64,000 nucleotides of DNA from CAIWHR01 sp963781285. Lineage in GTDB: Bacteria > Pseudomonadota > Gammaproteobacteria > Burkholderiales > Casimicrobiaceae. Positions within the stretch are counted from its first letter, which is position 1. Each line of letters opens with the position of its first letter. This document shows positions 45,147 through 53,447 of the stretch, one piece after another. Location of the stretch: assembly GCA_963781285.1 (NCBI GenBank), contig CAWAFI010000002.1, forward strand, positions 1 through 64,000. The letters are read 5' to 3'. The notes under the pieces were generated by a model. The model searched no databases. It worked only from the letters and a program-made list of their open reading frames with translations, and was not told the DNA's origin. The position numbers were made by a program, and so were the translations under genes.

Positions 45147-46346
45147 ATGATCACCACGCCCTCGCAACCGCTCAGCCGGATCGTCCTCGGCCTGACGGGG
45201 GGCATCGCCGCGTACAAGGCAGCCGAGCTGGCGCGCCTGTTCGTCAAGGCAGGTATCACGGTGAACGTCGTGATGACGCCGGGCGCGTGCCGCTTCATCA
45301 CGCCGATCACGCTGCAGGCGCTGTCGGGCCATCCCGTGCTGACCGACCTGTGGGCGTCGGGCGCCGACAACGGGATGGGGCACATCGACCTGTCGCGAGG
45401 TGCCGACGCCATCGTCGTGGCGCCGGCGTCCGCCGATTTCCTCGCCAAGATCGCCCACGGCCACGCTGATGATCTTCTGTCGACGCTGACACTTGCGCGC
45501 GATTGTGCGCTCTTCGTCGCGCCGGCGATGAACCGCCAGATGTGGGCGAACGCGGCGAATCAGCGCAACGTCGCGCAGCTCGTCGCTGACGGCGTCATCG
45601 TGCTGCGGCCAGGCGTCGGCGACCAGGCGTGCGGCGAGACCGGCGAAGGCCGCATGCAGGAGCCGGAGGAGATATTCGCGGCCGTCGTCGCGTGGGCACA
45701 GCCGAAGGTGCTCGAAGCCAAGCGCGTGCTGTTGACCGCCGGCCCAACGTTCGAGGCGATCGATCCGGTGCGCGGCATCACCAACACAAGCTCGGGCAAG
45801 ATGGGCTTTGCGTTGGCGCAGGCGGCTGCCGAAGCAGGTGCGACCGTGACGCTGGTCGCCGGTCCGACGACGTTGCCGACGCCGGCGGGCGTGTCGCGCG
45901 TCGACGTGCAAGGCGCGGCGGACATGGCCGCCGCGGTGGAGCGGCAGATCGCGTCGTGCGACGTCTTCATCGCCGTCGCCGCGGTCGCCGATTACACGCC
46001 GGACAAGACCTCGGAGAAGAAGATCAAGAAGGACGGTGCGCCGCTGACGATCACGCTCAAGCCCACCATCGACATTCTTGCGACGGTCGCGGCGCGGCCG
46101 CACCCTCCGTATTGCGTCGGCTTCGCCGCCGAGACCCACGACGTTCCGCGCCACGCCGAGGACAAGCGCCGGCGCAAGAAGGTGCCGCTGATCGTCGCCA
46201 ACCGAGCGCAAGACGCGTTCGGCAGCGACGACAACGAAGTCACCCTGTTCGACGACGCCGGCGCGCACCCCCTGCCGCGGATGGACAAGCTCGCGTTGGC
46301 GCGCCGGCTCGTCGCCGAAATCGCGCAACGAGTTATCCGGGAATAA
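45147..46346 (+). CDS. coaBC: Bifunctional phosphopantothenoylcysteine decarboxylase / synthetase
   Basis: Converts 4'-phosphopantothenate and cysteine (CTP-dependent) to phosphopantothenoylcysteine and decarboxylates it to 4'-phosphopantetheine, in coenzyme A synthesis. 399 residues. The CoaC flavoprotein half begins IVLGLTGGIAAYKAAELARL and has catalytic His in GHIDLSRGADAIVVAPASAD and active Cys in ACGETGEGRM. The CoaB half has GPTFEAIDPVRGITNTSSGKMG, AVADYTP and KIKK. ATG 45147 gives the standard N-terminus. Followed by dut 36 bases on. Confidence 0.96.
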   Translation: MITTPSQPLSRIVLGLTGGIAAYKAAELARLFVKAGITVNVVMTPGACRFITPITLQALSGHPVLTDLWASGADNGMGHIDLSRGADAIVVAPASADFLAKIAHGHADDLLSTLTLARDCALFVAPAMNRQMWANAANQRNVAQLVADGVIVLRPGVGDQACGETGEGRMQEPEEIFAAVVAWAQPKVLEAKRVLLTAGPTFEAIDPVRGITNTSSGKMGFALAQAAAEAGATVTLVAGPTTLPTPAGVSRVDVQGAADMAAAVERQIASCDVFIAVAAVADYTPDKTSEKKIKKDGAPLTITLKPTIDILATVAARPHPPYCVGFAAETHDVPRHAEDKRRRKKVPLIVANRAQDAFGSDDNEVTLFDDAGAHPLPRMDKLALARRLVAEIAQRVIRE

Positions 46347-46382
46347 GGATCGTCCCGGGGACCCGCTTGGAGCAATCACCGT

Positions 46383-46841
46383 ATGACGGCCACGACCACG
46401 CGCATCGCGCTCAGGATTCTCGACGAACGCATCCGGCCGCATCTCCCGGCGTACGCGACGCCCGGCGCCGCGGGCATGGACCTGCGCGCCTGCATCGACG
46501 CGCCGCTGACGTTGGCGCCGGGGCAAGTCGAGCTCGTGCCGACGGGCCTCGCGATCCACATCGCCGACCCCGGACTTGCCGCGGTGATCCTGCCGCGCTC
46601 GGGCCTCGGCCACAAGCACGGCATCGTGCTCGGCAACCTGGTCGGCCTCATCGATTCCGACTATCAGGGTCAGGTGCTGGTGAGCTGCTGGAACCGCGGC
46701 GAGCACCACTACGCGCTGCAGCCGATGGAGCGGCTGGCGCAGCTCGTCATCGTGCCGGTCGTGAAGGCGGCGTTCGAAGTCGTCGACAACTTCGCGGAGA
46801 GTGCGCGGGCGGCGGGAGGTTTCGGCAGTACGGGGCAATAA
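46383..46841 (+). CDS. dut: dUTP diphosphatase
   Basis: Trimeric dUTPase hydrolysing dUTP to dUMP and PPi, keeping uracil out of DNA and feeding dTMP synthesis. 152 residues, as in E. coli. All five motifs are visible: AAGMDLRA, PRSGLGHKHGIVLGN, GLIDSDYQG, ERLAQLVI and RAAGGFGSTGQ. Second gene after coaBC, followed by a strong terminator. Confidence 0.97.
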   Translation: MTATTTRIALRILDERIRPHLPAYATPGAAGMDLRACIDAPLTLAPGQVELVPTGLAIHIADPGLAAVILPRSGLGHKHGIVLGNLVGLIDSDYQGQVLVSCWNRGEHHYALQPMERLAQLVIVPVVKAAFEVVDNFAESARAAGGFGSTGQ

Positions 46842-46843
46842 GA

Positions 46844-46885
46844 AAGCCAACGGCCGCCCCATCGGGCAGCCGTTGGCTTGTTGAT
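46844..46885. terminator. Bidirectional terminator between dut and the pilin gene
   Basis: AAGCCAACGGC (46844-46854) pairs with GCCGTTGGCTT (46869-46879), with an inner GCCC/GGGC extension. T-rich sequence flanks it on the minus side (TTTCTTATT) and weakly on the plus side. Confidence 0.85.
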
Positions 46886-46896
46886 GCTTATCGAGA

Positions 46897-47365
46897 CTAG
46901 CTTAGCGGCAAATCGACGGACGATGCTTCGCGGAGAACCGTGCCCGCCGACGTGGCGATCGTGCAATCCCAGACGATCGAGCCCGCGTTCAGTTGCGGCG
47001 TCATGATCAGCGTCTGGCCCTGGACCAGGGTCGATGTCGGGGCGCCGTTCGCTCATCGTCGCAGTCATGACACCATCCGCCACGGCTAACCGACGCAACG
47101 TAATTGCCAGTCACAGTCGGCAGCGGCCGGAATTGCCGCAGCTGCGCCGCACCACCGCTAGTCGCAGCCCAGTCAGCGTGCCCTTGTCGTTGGCGCACTC
47201 GCCGATCGGCGTCTTCAGACCATCCATCAGGCTCAGCGCTTCGCCGACCTGCGAACGAGCGATATAGTCCTGATACTGCGGAATGGCGATGGCCGCCAGA
47301 ATGCCGATGATCGCAACCACGATCATCAGTTCGATCAACGTAAAGCCTCGTTGAATACGTTTCAT
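46897..47365 (-). pseudogene. pilA: Type IV pilin (PilA/PilE-like), several frame breaks
   Basis: Major pilin or minor pilin subunit, about 150 residues when joined. MKRIQRG is the short leader cut by PilD prepilin peptidase, then FTLIELMIVVAIIGILAA, Glu5 present, and IPQYQDYIARSQVGEAL. The frame breaks near 47175 (after GTLTG), again near 47060 after GNYVASV, and near 47035, then runs through STLVQGQTLIMTPQLNAG to a TAG at 46897. One Cys is in IGECANDKG and another in VWDCTIA, consistent with the pilin disulfide. GGAG lies 8 bases upstream of the ATG and a sigma-54 promoter further up. Three breaks in 470 bases with every segment preserved suggests sequencing error. Confidence 0.75.
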
Positions 47366-47434
47366 TTGTACGTCTCCATGAAGTTGTTGGTGACACCCTT
47401 TGCCCACGCACCCAGCGATGCTGACACTGATCGA

Positions 47435-47450
47435 GCAAGGGGTATGCCAA
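47435..47450 (-). promoter_or_regulatory. Sigma-54 (RpoN) promoter of the pilin gene
   Basis: On the minus strand TTGGCATACCCCTTGC has GG and GC dinucleotides with exact -24/-12 spacing (TGGCA-N7-TTGC). The -12 element is about 70 bases before the pilin ATG. PilR-RpoN control of pilA is the established pattern in proteobacteria. Confidence 0.75.
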
Positions 47451-47624
47451 GGTTCCATGGATTGCGCCAGGCGCATGGAGTCTGGATCGTAACTATATGG
47501 TTTTTATCAGTTTACGAGCGGATTCTTCGAGACGAGGCGACAAGGCTAGTAAGCACTCGAATCGTTGCCGGTGCAGCCTGAAAAGCAACTTCGGACGAAA
47601 CACGCACCCGGGTGACGCTGCGCG

Positions 47625-48581
47625 TCACTCGATCGCCTTGACATCTTCAAGCGGAGGCCCGACGACCTCGAGCCGAACCCCGGCAATCTCCAGCACATCG
47701 CCGACCTTCAGCGCTTGTCCTTCGGGGGCGACCGGTGTCCCGTTGACGCCAGGCGGCGAAGCGCCTTCCACCGGTACCAGACGGTAGCCGTCGGCGAACC
47801 TGCGTATGGCGGCAACCTGGACGCCGACCCGACCCACGGACGTCTCGGCCTTGTCGAGCGCCACCTCACGGCCGGCGTTGGGGCCGGACAGCACCCGGAT
47901 TGCCGGAACCTTCGGCACACGCGGCTCGACCGGGCCCGCTTCGGGTGTATCGGGCATCGAAGGCGCGGCATTCGGACCGGTGACCGGGACTCGCGATCCA
48001 ACCTCGGCGGCAATGAACCGATCGATATCGGACATTCCACCGGCCGATTGCGCCGCGACCGGTGCTGGGCCGAATCGCTCGCCGGCATTACGCCGACTCA
48101 AACCCCGCGGATTCGCGCTTTCCACAGCCGTGACTGGATGCTGCACCCGATCAGGCGCCTCCGGCCGTTCGTCTCCGATTCCCGAGAGCGGGACATCGAT
48201 GGTCGGCACAGCCAGCGCCGGCGCGACCCGTTCGCCGAAGATCTGATGCTCCAGCCGGCCGAGCGCTTGGTCGGCCGGATCGAGCCGCACCGATTCGTCG
48301 GCAACGTAGACCAACCTTTGCCGGCCGATATCGATCTGGTCGCGGTCGCGCAGGAAGTGCTTGGCAATCGGCTTGCCGTTCACGAGCGTGCCGTTGGTGC
48401 TGCCGAGATCCTCGAGGAACGAGTCCGCCAGGATCGTGACGACCGCAGCATGCTCGCCGCTCACCGCCGGATACGGCAGGCAGACGTCGTTGTCGGCGCG
48501 GCGGCCGATCGTGATCCGCTCGCGCTCGAGCCGAATGTCGAGCGTCGAGCCGTCAGCGAGGTAGAGAACGAGCTTGCCCAC
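47625..48581 (-). CDS. Two-FHA-domain protein
   Basis: 318-residue cytoplasmic protein. The N-terminal FHA domain (residues ~10-95) has the phosphothreonine-binding signature ITIGRRADND, PAVSGEHA and LGSTNGTLVNG. A low-complexity linker (about 95-225) leads to a second, divergent FHA-like domain (LSGPNAGREVALDKAETSVGR then VNGTPVAPEGQALKVGDVLEIAG). It is encoded right after a PP2C phosphatase, so it probably reads or is switched by Ser/Thr phosphorylation. The partner kinase is not in the window. Confidence 0.85.
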   Translation of the reverse strand: MGKLVLYLADGSTLDIRLERERITIGRRADNDVCLPYPAVSGEHAAVVTILADSFLEDLGSTNGTLVNGKPIAKHFLRDRDQIDIGRQRLVYVADESVRLDPADQALGRLEHQIFGERVAPALAVPTIDVPLSGIGDERPEAPDRVQHPVTAVESANPRGLSRRNAGERFGPAPVAAQSAGGMSDIDRFIAAEVGSRVPVTGPNAAPSMPDTPEAGPVEPRVPKVPAIRVLSGPNAGREVALDKAETSVGRVGVQVAAIRRFADGYRLVPVEGASPPGVNGTPVAPEGQALKVGDVLEIAGVRLEVVGPPLEDVKAIE

Positions 48582-48658
48582 GAAAGTGCCCCAAGAGCTT
48601 GTCCGTTGAAGAATCGCCGCGCGCTGCGGTCGCCCACATGCGATGCGCGCGCGACGCC

Positions 48659-49492
48659 CTACCCGCCCTTCTTTTTCGCGAGCCAGCGCTGCGTCCAGCC
48701 GGCTGTCGGCAGGAATTCGGGAGGCACGCGCACCAGGACGACAGAGATGTTGTCGCGGCCACCATTCTGGTTGGCAAGGTCGATCAGCTCCGCCGCCGCC
48801 AATGCGAGATCGGAGCGCTTGTCGTCAATGGTCGTGTGAATGACATCGGATTCGACCATGTCGGTGAGGCCGTCCGAGCTCAGCAGGTAGATGTCGTTGG
48901 CTTCGACACGATACTCGACGATGTCGGCGGGGACGATCGCCTCGATGCCGAGCGCGCGCGTCACGAGGTTCTTGTTGAGCGAATATTTCGCCTGCTCCAC
49001 AGTGAGCTGGCCGCTGTCGATCTGCTCCTGCAGCAGCGAATGGTCGTGCGTCAGTTGCTCGAACTTCTCGCCGCGCAGCCGGTAGCAGCGCGAGTCGCCG
49101 ATGTGGCCGATGGAAATCCGGTTGCCGCAAAACACGGTGGTCACGATCGTCGTGCCCATGCCGGCGCACTCGGGCCGTGCCTGCGCCGCCTCGTAGATGC
49201 CCTTGTTGGCGGCAGCGATCTGCTGCTGGAGGAGCAGCGCGGCATGGGTAAGGCCGCTGGTTACGTCGACCTTCGACAGCTCGCGTCCCGACCGCAGCTC
49301 GGGCAGCATGCCGTTGCCGATCACGTTGACGGCGATGCCGCTCGCGACCTCGCCCGCGTTGTACCCGCCCATGCCGTCGGCGAGCACGGCGATGCCGGCA
49401 TCGCCGTCGACGAACACCGAGTCCTCGTTGTGCGAGCGCACCATCCCGGGATGGGACAGGGTGGCACAATCGAGCGGGGTGCGATCGGTCAT
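48659..49492 (-). CDS. PP2C-family Ser/Thr protein phosphatase (PrpC/Stp-like)
   Basis: 277-residue metal-dependent phosphatase. Conserved motifs: VRSHNEDSVFVD (metal Asp/Glu), VLADGMGGYNAGEVAS, GMGTTIVTTVF with HIGDSRCYRLR, LSSDGLTDMV, and GGRDNISVVLV. It reverses serine/threonine phosphorylation by Hanks-type kinases. ATG 49492 is chosen for the family-standard N-terminus MTDRTPLDCATLSHPGMVR; extensions upstream are basic and noncoding-like. Adjacent FHA gene is 77 bases downstream, likely one operon. Confidence 0.9.
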   Translation of the reverse strand: MTDRTPLDCATLSHPGMVRSHNEDSVFVDGDAGIAVLADGMGGYNAGEVASGIAVNVIGNGMLPELRSGRELSKVDVTSGLTHAALLLQQQIAAANKGIYEAAQARPECAGMGTTIVTTVFCGNRISIGHIGDSRCYRLRGEKFEQLTHDHSLLQEQIDSGQLTVEQAKYSLNKNLVTRALGIEAIVPADIVEYRVEANDIYLLSSDGLTDMVESDVIHTTIDDKRSDLALAAAELIDLANQNGGRDNISVVLVRVPPEFLPTAGWTQRWLAKKKGG

Positions 49493-49632
49493 CGGTGTGC
49501 GTTTCCGGAGGATCGACGGCCGCGGCGCAGCCGATTCAGCCCCGCGAGTGTAACGGGCCGCCGCGAATGTTGCCATCGGCCCTGCACGCGACGCCCTGCG
49601 TCGATGCGTGCCGGCAAGCCGGGACGCAACGT

Positions 49633-50325
49633 TCACCGGATCTCGACGCCACCCTTGTCGTTCCGGCGCACGAGCCAGACGCCGGCCGCGACAACGACCG
49701 CCACGCCGACGACCGGCGCAATCCAGTGCAACCCCGGCGCGGCACCATCGATCCACGGCTTCACCGCGGCGTCCTCGGTCGCGATCTCACCGGCAATGTA
49801 GCCGAGGAGTCCGCCGCCGGCGATCACCAGCCACGGCAAGCGCTCGATCAGCTTCATGATGACCTGGGCACCGACGACGACCAGCGGAATACTGACGACG
49901 AGCCCGAACACGAGCAACGGCAGGCTGCCCTTTGCCGCGCCGGCGACGCCGATCACATTGTCGATGCTCATCACGAGGTCCGCGACGATGACCGTCTTCA
50001 CCGCCGAGATCAGACGGTCGCTCGCTTCTACCGTGTGGTCATCCTCGTCGTCCTCGGCGATCAATTTGATCCCGATCCAGACGAGCAGCGCGGCACCGAC
50101 GAGTTGCAGGTACGGCAACAGCAGGAGCTGCACGGCAAAGAACGTGAGGATGACCCGCAGGACGACGGCACCGATCACGCCGTAGAAGATCCCCAGCCTG
50201 CGCTGCTTCTGCGGCAGGTTTCGGCAGGCGAGCGCGATCACCACCGCGTTGTCGCCCGACAACAGGATGTTGATGACGATGATCTCGAGCGCGGCGACCC
50301 AGAACTGTGGCGTGCCAAGTTCCAC
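49633..50325 (-). CDS. TerC/YjbE-family integral membrane protein
   Basis: 230-residue inner-membrane protein with 7 hydrophobic segments. Family signatures SGDNAVVIALACRNLP near residue 22 and MSIDNVIGVAGA near residue 128 carry the paired Asp-Asn residues of TerC proteins, implicated in metal (Mn2+) export or metalation. An acidic loop AEDDEDDH lies between halves. GTG 50325 is chosen, with GGAGGAG 8 bases upstream. It lies after sucCD in the same direction, separated by a repeat hairpin pair, a neighbourhood common in Burkholderiales. Confidence 0.88.
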   Translation of the reverse strand: MELGTPQFWVAALEIIVINILLSGDNAVVIALACRNLPQKQRRLGIFYGVIGAVVLRVILTFFAVQLLLLPYLQLVGAALLVWIGIKLIAEDDEDDHTVEASDRLISAVKTVIVADLVMSIDNVIGVAGAAKGSLPLLVFGLVVSIPLVVVGAQVIMKLIERLPWLVIAGGGLLGYIAGEIATEDAAVKPWIDGAAPGLHWIAPVVGVAVVVAAGVWLVRRNDKGGVEIR

Positions 50326-50355
50326 GCAATGGCTCCTCCCACTGTGGGCGATGTC

Positions 50356-50429
50356 GTCATTCCCGCGCAGGCGGGAATCCAGTGTCGTCGCCCCGAAAGT
50401 CACTGGGTCCCCGCGTTCGCGGGGACGAC
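50356..50429. repeat. REP-like paired hairpin element between sucD and terC
   Basis: Two stems, ATTCCCGC-GCAG-GCGGGAAT and GTCCCCGC-GTTC-GCGGGGAC, flank a spacer with GTCGTCGCCCCGAA. Elements of this form (CATTCCCGCG..GGCGGGAATCC) are abundant dispersed repeats in beta- and gammaproteobacteria. Confidence 0.75.
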
Positions 50430-50446
50430 TAACGCTTGTCTCGCGC

Positions 50447-51322
50447 CTACACCACCGATTGCAGCAGCTTGCCCATCTCGGCCGGATTGCGCGTTACCCT
50501 GATGCCACAATCCTCCATGACCGCGAGTTTTTCCTGCGCGGTCCCCTTGCCGCCGGAAATGATCGCGCCGGCGTGGCCCATCCGCTTGCCGGGCGGCGCC
50601 GTGACACCGGCAATGAAGCCGACGATCGGCTTTTTCATGTTCGCCTTCGCCCACTGCGCCGCGGCCTCCTCGTCGCTGCCACCGATCTCGCCGATCATCA
50701 CCACGGCGTCGGTGTCGGGGTCGTCATTGAACAGCCGCAGCACGTCGACATGCTTCAAGCCGTTGACCGGGTCGCCGCCGATACCCACCGCCGACGACTG
50801 GCCGAGACCGAGCTCGGTCAGCTGCCCGACCGCCTCGTAGGTCAGCGTACCCGAACGCGAGACGACGCCGATGCGGCCCTTGCGATGGATATGCCCCGGC
50901 ATGATCCCGATCTTCAGCTCGTCCGGCGTGATGACGCCGGGGCAGTTCGGCCCGAGCAGCAACGTCCTCTTCCCCTGCATCCGGTAGCGGGTGCGAATCA
51001 TGTCGCGCACGGGGATGCCTTCGGTGATGCAGACCACGAGATCGAGCCCCGCGTCGACCGCCTCGTCGATCGCCGCGGCGGCGAACGGCGGCGGCACGTA
51101 GATGACGCTGACCGTCGCGCCGGTGGCCTCCTTCGCCTCCCTTACCGTCGCGTAGATCGGGATGCCCTCGAAATCCTCGCCGGGCTTTTTCGGGTTCACG
51201 CCGGCCACGTAGCAGTTCTTCCCGTTCGCGTAATCGCGGCACATGCGCGTGTGGAACTGGCCGGTCTTGCCGGTGATTCCCTGCGTGATGACCTTGGTGT
51301 CCTTGTTGATCAGGATGCTCAT
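50447..51322 (-). CDS. sucD: Succinyl-CoA synthetase alpha subunit
   Basis: TCA-cycle enzyme subunit that is phosphorylated on His during succinyl-CoA + ADP/GDP conversion. 291 residues. MSILINKDTKVITQGITGK binds CoA/ligand; NCPGVITP and the active-site histidine in RMGHAGAIISGGKGTA near residue 250 are canonical. Co-transcribed with sucC, but the gap of 142 bases is longer than usual and contains a REP-like hairpin. Confidence 0.97.
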   Translation of the reverse strand: MSILINKDTKVITQGITGKTGQFHTRMCRDYANGKNCYVAGVNPKKPGEDFEGIPIYATVREAKEATGATVSVIYVPPPFAAAAIDEAVDAGLDLVVCITEGIPVRDMIRTRYRMQGKRTLLLGPNCPGVITPDELKIGIMPGHIHRKGRIGVVSRSGTLTYEAVGQLTELGLGQSSAVGIGGDPVNGLKHVDVLRLFNDDPDTDAVVMIGEIGGSDEEAAAQWAKANMKKPIVGFIAGVTAPPGKRMGHAGAIISGGKGTAQEKLAVMEDCGIRVTRNPAEMGKLLQSVV

Positions 51323-51412
51323 CTCGTCCCCGTCGTCGCCCCGAACCCGTCGCTCTCGCGCTTGCCATCATGTACACACAGAACGCTTTTTCCATCGTCT
51401 ATTGAAACGACT

Positions 51413-51439
51413 CTGGGTCCCCGCCTTCGCGGGGACGAC
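51413..51439. repeat. REP-like hairpin between sucC and sucD
   Basis: CTGGGTCCCCGC-CTTC-GCGGGGACGAC matches the second half of the element at 50356-50429. The word GTCGTCGCCCCGAA from that element also occurs at 51332-51345, so a full but stretched copy lies across 51330-51439. Confidence 0.7.
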
Positions 51440-51464
51440 CATGTATTCATGCGCAGTCGGACGT

Positions 51465-52631
51465 TCAGCCCTTCCCTATTGCGGCGACGATCTTCTGCGC
51501 CGCATCCGCCATGTTGTCGGCGTTGATGATCGGCAGGCCGGAGTCCCTGAGGATCTGCTTGCCAAGGTCCTCGTTCGTGCCTTTCATGCGCACGACCAGC
51601 GGCACCGCCAGATGCGTCTCCCTTGCCGCCGCGACGATGCCGTCGGCGATCGTGTCGCAGCGCATGATGCCGCCGAAGATGTTGACGAGGATGCCCTTCA
51701 CCTTCGGATTCTCCAGCATGATCTTGAACGCCTCGGTGACCTTCTCGGTCGTCGCGCCACCGCCGACGTCGAGGAAATTGGCCGGCGAGGCGCCGAAGAG
51801 CTTGATCGTGTCCATCGTCGCCATCGCCAGCCCGGCGCCGTTGACGAGGCAGCCGATGTTGCCGTCCAGCGAGATGTACGAGAGATCGAACTTCGACGCC
51901 TCGACCTCGGCCGGATCTTCCTCGTCCAGATCGCGCATCGCGACGATCTCGGGATGGCGGTAGAGCGCATTCGAATCGAAGTTGAGCTTCGCGTCGAGCG
52001 CGACGACGCGGCCGTCGCCGGTGAGGATCAGCGGGTTGATCTCGGCGAGCGACGCGTCGGTCTCGTCGAACGCCCGATAGAGCGCCTGCAGCACCGCGCG
52101 GCCCTGCGCCACGCTCGCCTCCGGGATCCCGATCTTGCGCGCCACGTCGTCGGCCTCGCCATCGGTCAGGCCCTTTGCCGGATCGATGAACACCTTGTGG
52201 ATTTTCTCCGGCGTCTTGGCCGCGACTTCCTCGATATCCATGCCGCCTTCGGAACTCGCCATCAGGCACACGCGCTGCGTCGTGCGGTCGACGACCATGC
52301 CGACGTACAGTTCCTTCCGGATGTCGGCGCCCTCCTCGATCAGCAGCCGGCGCACCTTCTGCCCACCGGGACCGGTCTGGTGGGTGACGAGCTGCATGCC
52401 GAGGATCTTCCCGGCGAGGTCGCGCACCTCGTCGATCGACCGCGCGAGCTTGACGCCGCCGCCCTTGCCGCGGCCTCCGGCGTGAACCTGGGCCTTGACG
52501 ACCCACACCGGACCGCCGAGCGCCGCCGCGGCGGCCACCGCCTCCTCGACGCTGAATGCCGGAATGCCGCGTGGCGTCGGCATCCCGAATTTGCGGAAGA
52601 TCTCCTTGCCCTGGTACTCGTGGATTTTCAC
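51465..52631 (-). CDS. sucC: Succinyl-CoA synthetase beta subunit
   Basis: ATP-grasp subunit that binds nucleotide and succinate. 388 residues. MKIHEYQGKEIFRKFG, VVKAQVHAGGRGKGGGVK, EINPLILTGDG, SLDGNIGCLVNGAGLAMATMD is split across the succinate site, and NIFGGIMRCD are all standard. Length matches E. coli (388). It lies 18 bases after a DUF2889 gene and upstream of sucD. Confidence 0.97.
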   Translation of the reverse strand: MKIHEYQGKEIFRKFGMPTPRGIPAFSVEEAVAAAAALGGPVWVVKAQVHAGGRGKGGGVKLARSIDEVRDLAGKILGMQLVTHQTGPGGQKVRRLLIEEGADIRKELYVGMVVDRTTQRVCLMASSEGGMDIEEVAAKTPEKIHKVFIDPAKGLTDGEADDVARKIGIPEASVAQGRAVLQALYRAFDETDASLAEINPLILTGDGRVVALDAKLNFDSNALYRHPEIVAMRDLDEEDPAEVEASKFDLSYISLDGNIGCLVNGAGLAMATMDTIKLFGASPANFLDVGGGATTEKVTEAFKIMLENPKVKGILVNIFGGIMRCDTIADGIVAAARETHLAVPLVVRMKGTNEDLGKQILRDSGLPIINADNMADAAQKIVAAIGKG

Positions 52632-52649
52632 GGGGTGTTCCCCTTCGGG

Positions 52650-53258
52650 TCAGATATGACTTTTCCGCGCGCCGGATCCTTCGAGCGGAAGCGGGTCATC
52701 GGAAAAGTCGTGTTTGACCCCGGTGCCGCGATACCACGTCGGGTAGTAGCGGCGGACCGTGTCGCTCGTGGTGTCCAGCGCATGGCAATGGTCGAGCTGG
52801 AAGGGTTTGCCCGCGGCGACGTCCTCGCGCTGGAGGCCGGCGAACGTCTGGACCGCGGCGGTCGGAAGCGAGCCCAGCAGCTCGGTGACATGGGTACAAC
52901 CGTGGATACCACCCATCGTTTCGTGCAGACGCTTGCGAAAGCCGCTGATGAGGTTCGCTCCCACCAGCTTGGCATACGCCGGTTCGATGCGGTCGCAAGC
53001 GTCCGGGTACGGCATGCCGTCGGTCCGCACGTCGATCGCGTGCACGACGAAGCTGCGGTCGATGGTCACACGGACCCACATGTCGTGGACGGCTTCGCGA
53101 GCCGGGCGTACGCCGGTCAGCAATTCGAAATCGTGGTCCTTGGCGTCGACAAGGTGCGCATCGATGTCGAACAGCCCGTCATCGCGTTGGAAGCCTTCGT
53201 AGGTGATCCGGCGCAAATGAAGGCGCTGGCGCGCGATCGGACTGGACGGAAGCGGCAT
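52650..53258 (-). CDS. DUF2889 domain protein
   Basis: 202-residue protein of unknown function. The segment HLRRITYEGFQRDDGLFDID near residue 14 and the following DAHLVDAKDHDF define DUF2889; GCTHVTELLGSLPTAAVQTF near residue 118 is also family-typical. No signal peptide or catalytic motif is known. It is tightly linked to sucC (18 bases), an arrangement common in betaproteobacteria, which hints at co-regulation but not at function. Confidence 0.88.
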   Translation of the reverse strand: MPLPSSPIARQRLHLRRITYEGFQRDDGLFDIDAHLVDAKDHDFELLTGVRPAREAVHDMWVRVTIDRSFVVHAIDVRTDGMPYPDACDRIEPAYAKLVGANLISGFRKRLHETMGGIHGCTHVTELLGSLPTAAVQTFAGLQREDVAAGKPFQLDHCHALDTTSDTVRRYYPTWYRGTGVKHDFSDDPLPLEGSGARKSHI

Positions 53259-53447
53259 CGGGGAAATCGGGTGGTGGAGCAGGGAGAAGCTCGATCGCAG
53301 ACCCGGCCCGGCCAGCGTCGGGGATATCGCTACAATAGCGGCGAGCGACGCAAGGCCGCAAAGCGTTCATTCTAAGCCGCCGCGCGGGGGTGCCGCAACC
53401 GATGCCGGCGCCGGGAGTGCTCGCCGCCTGCCCACGAAAGATCGCCG

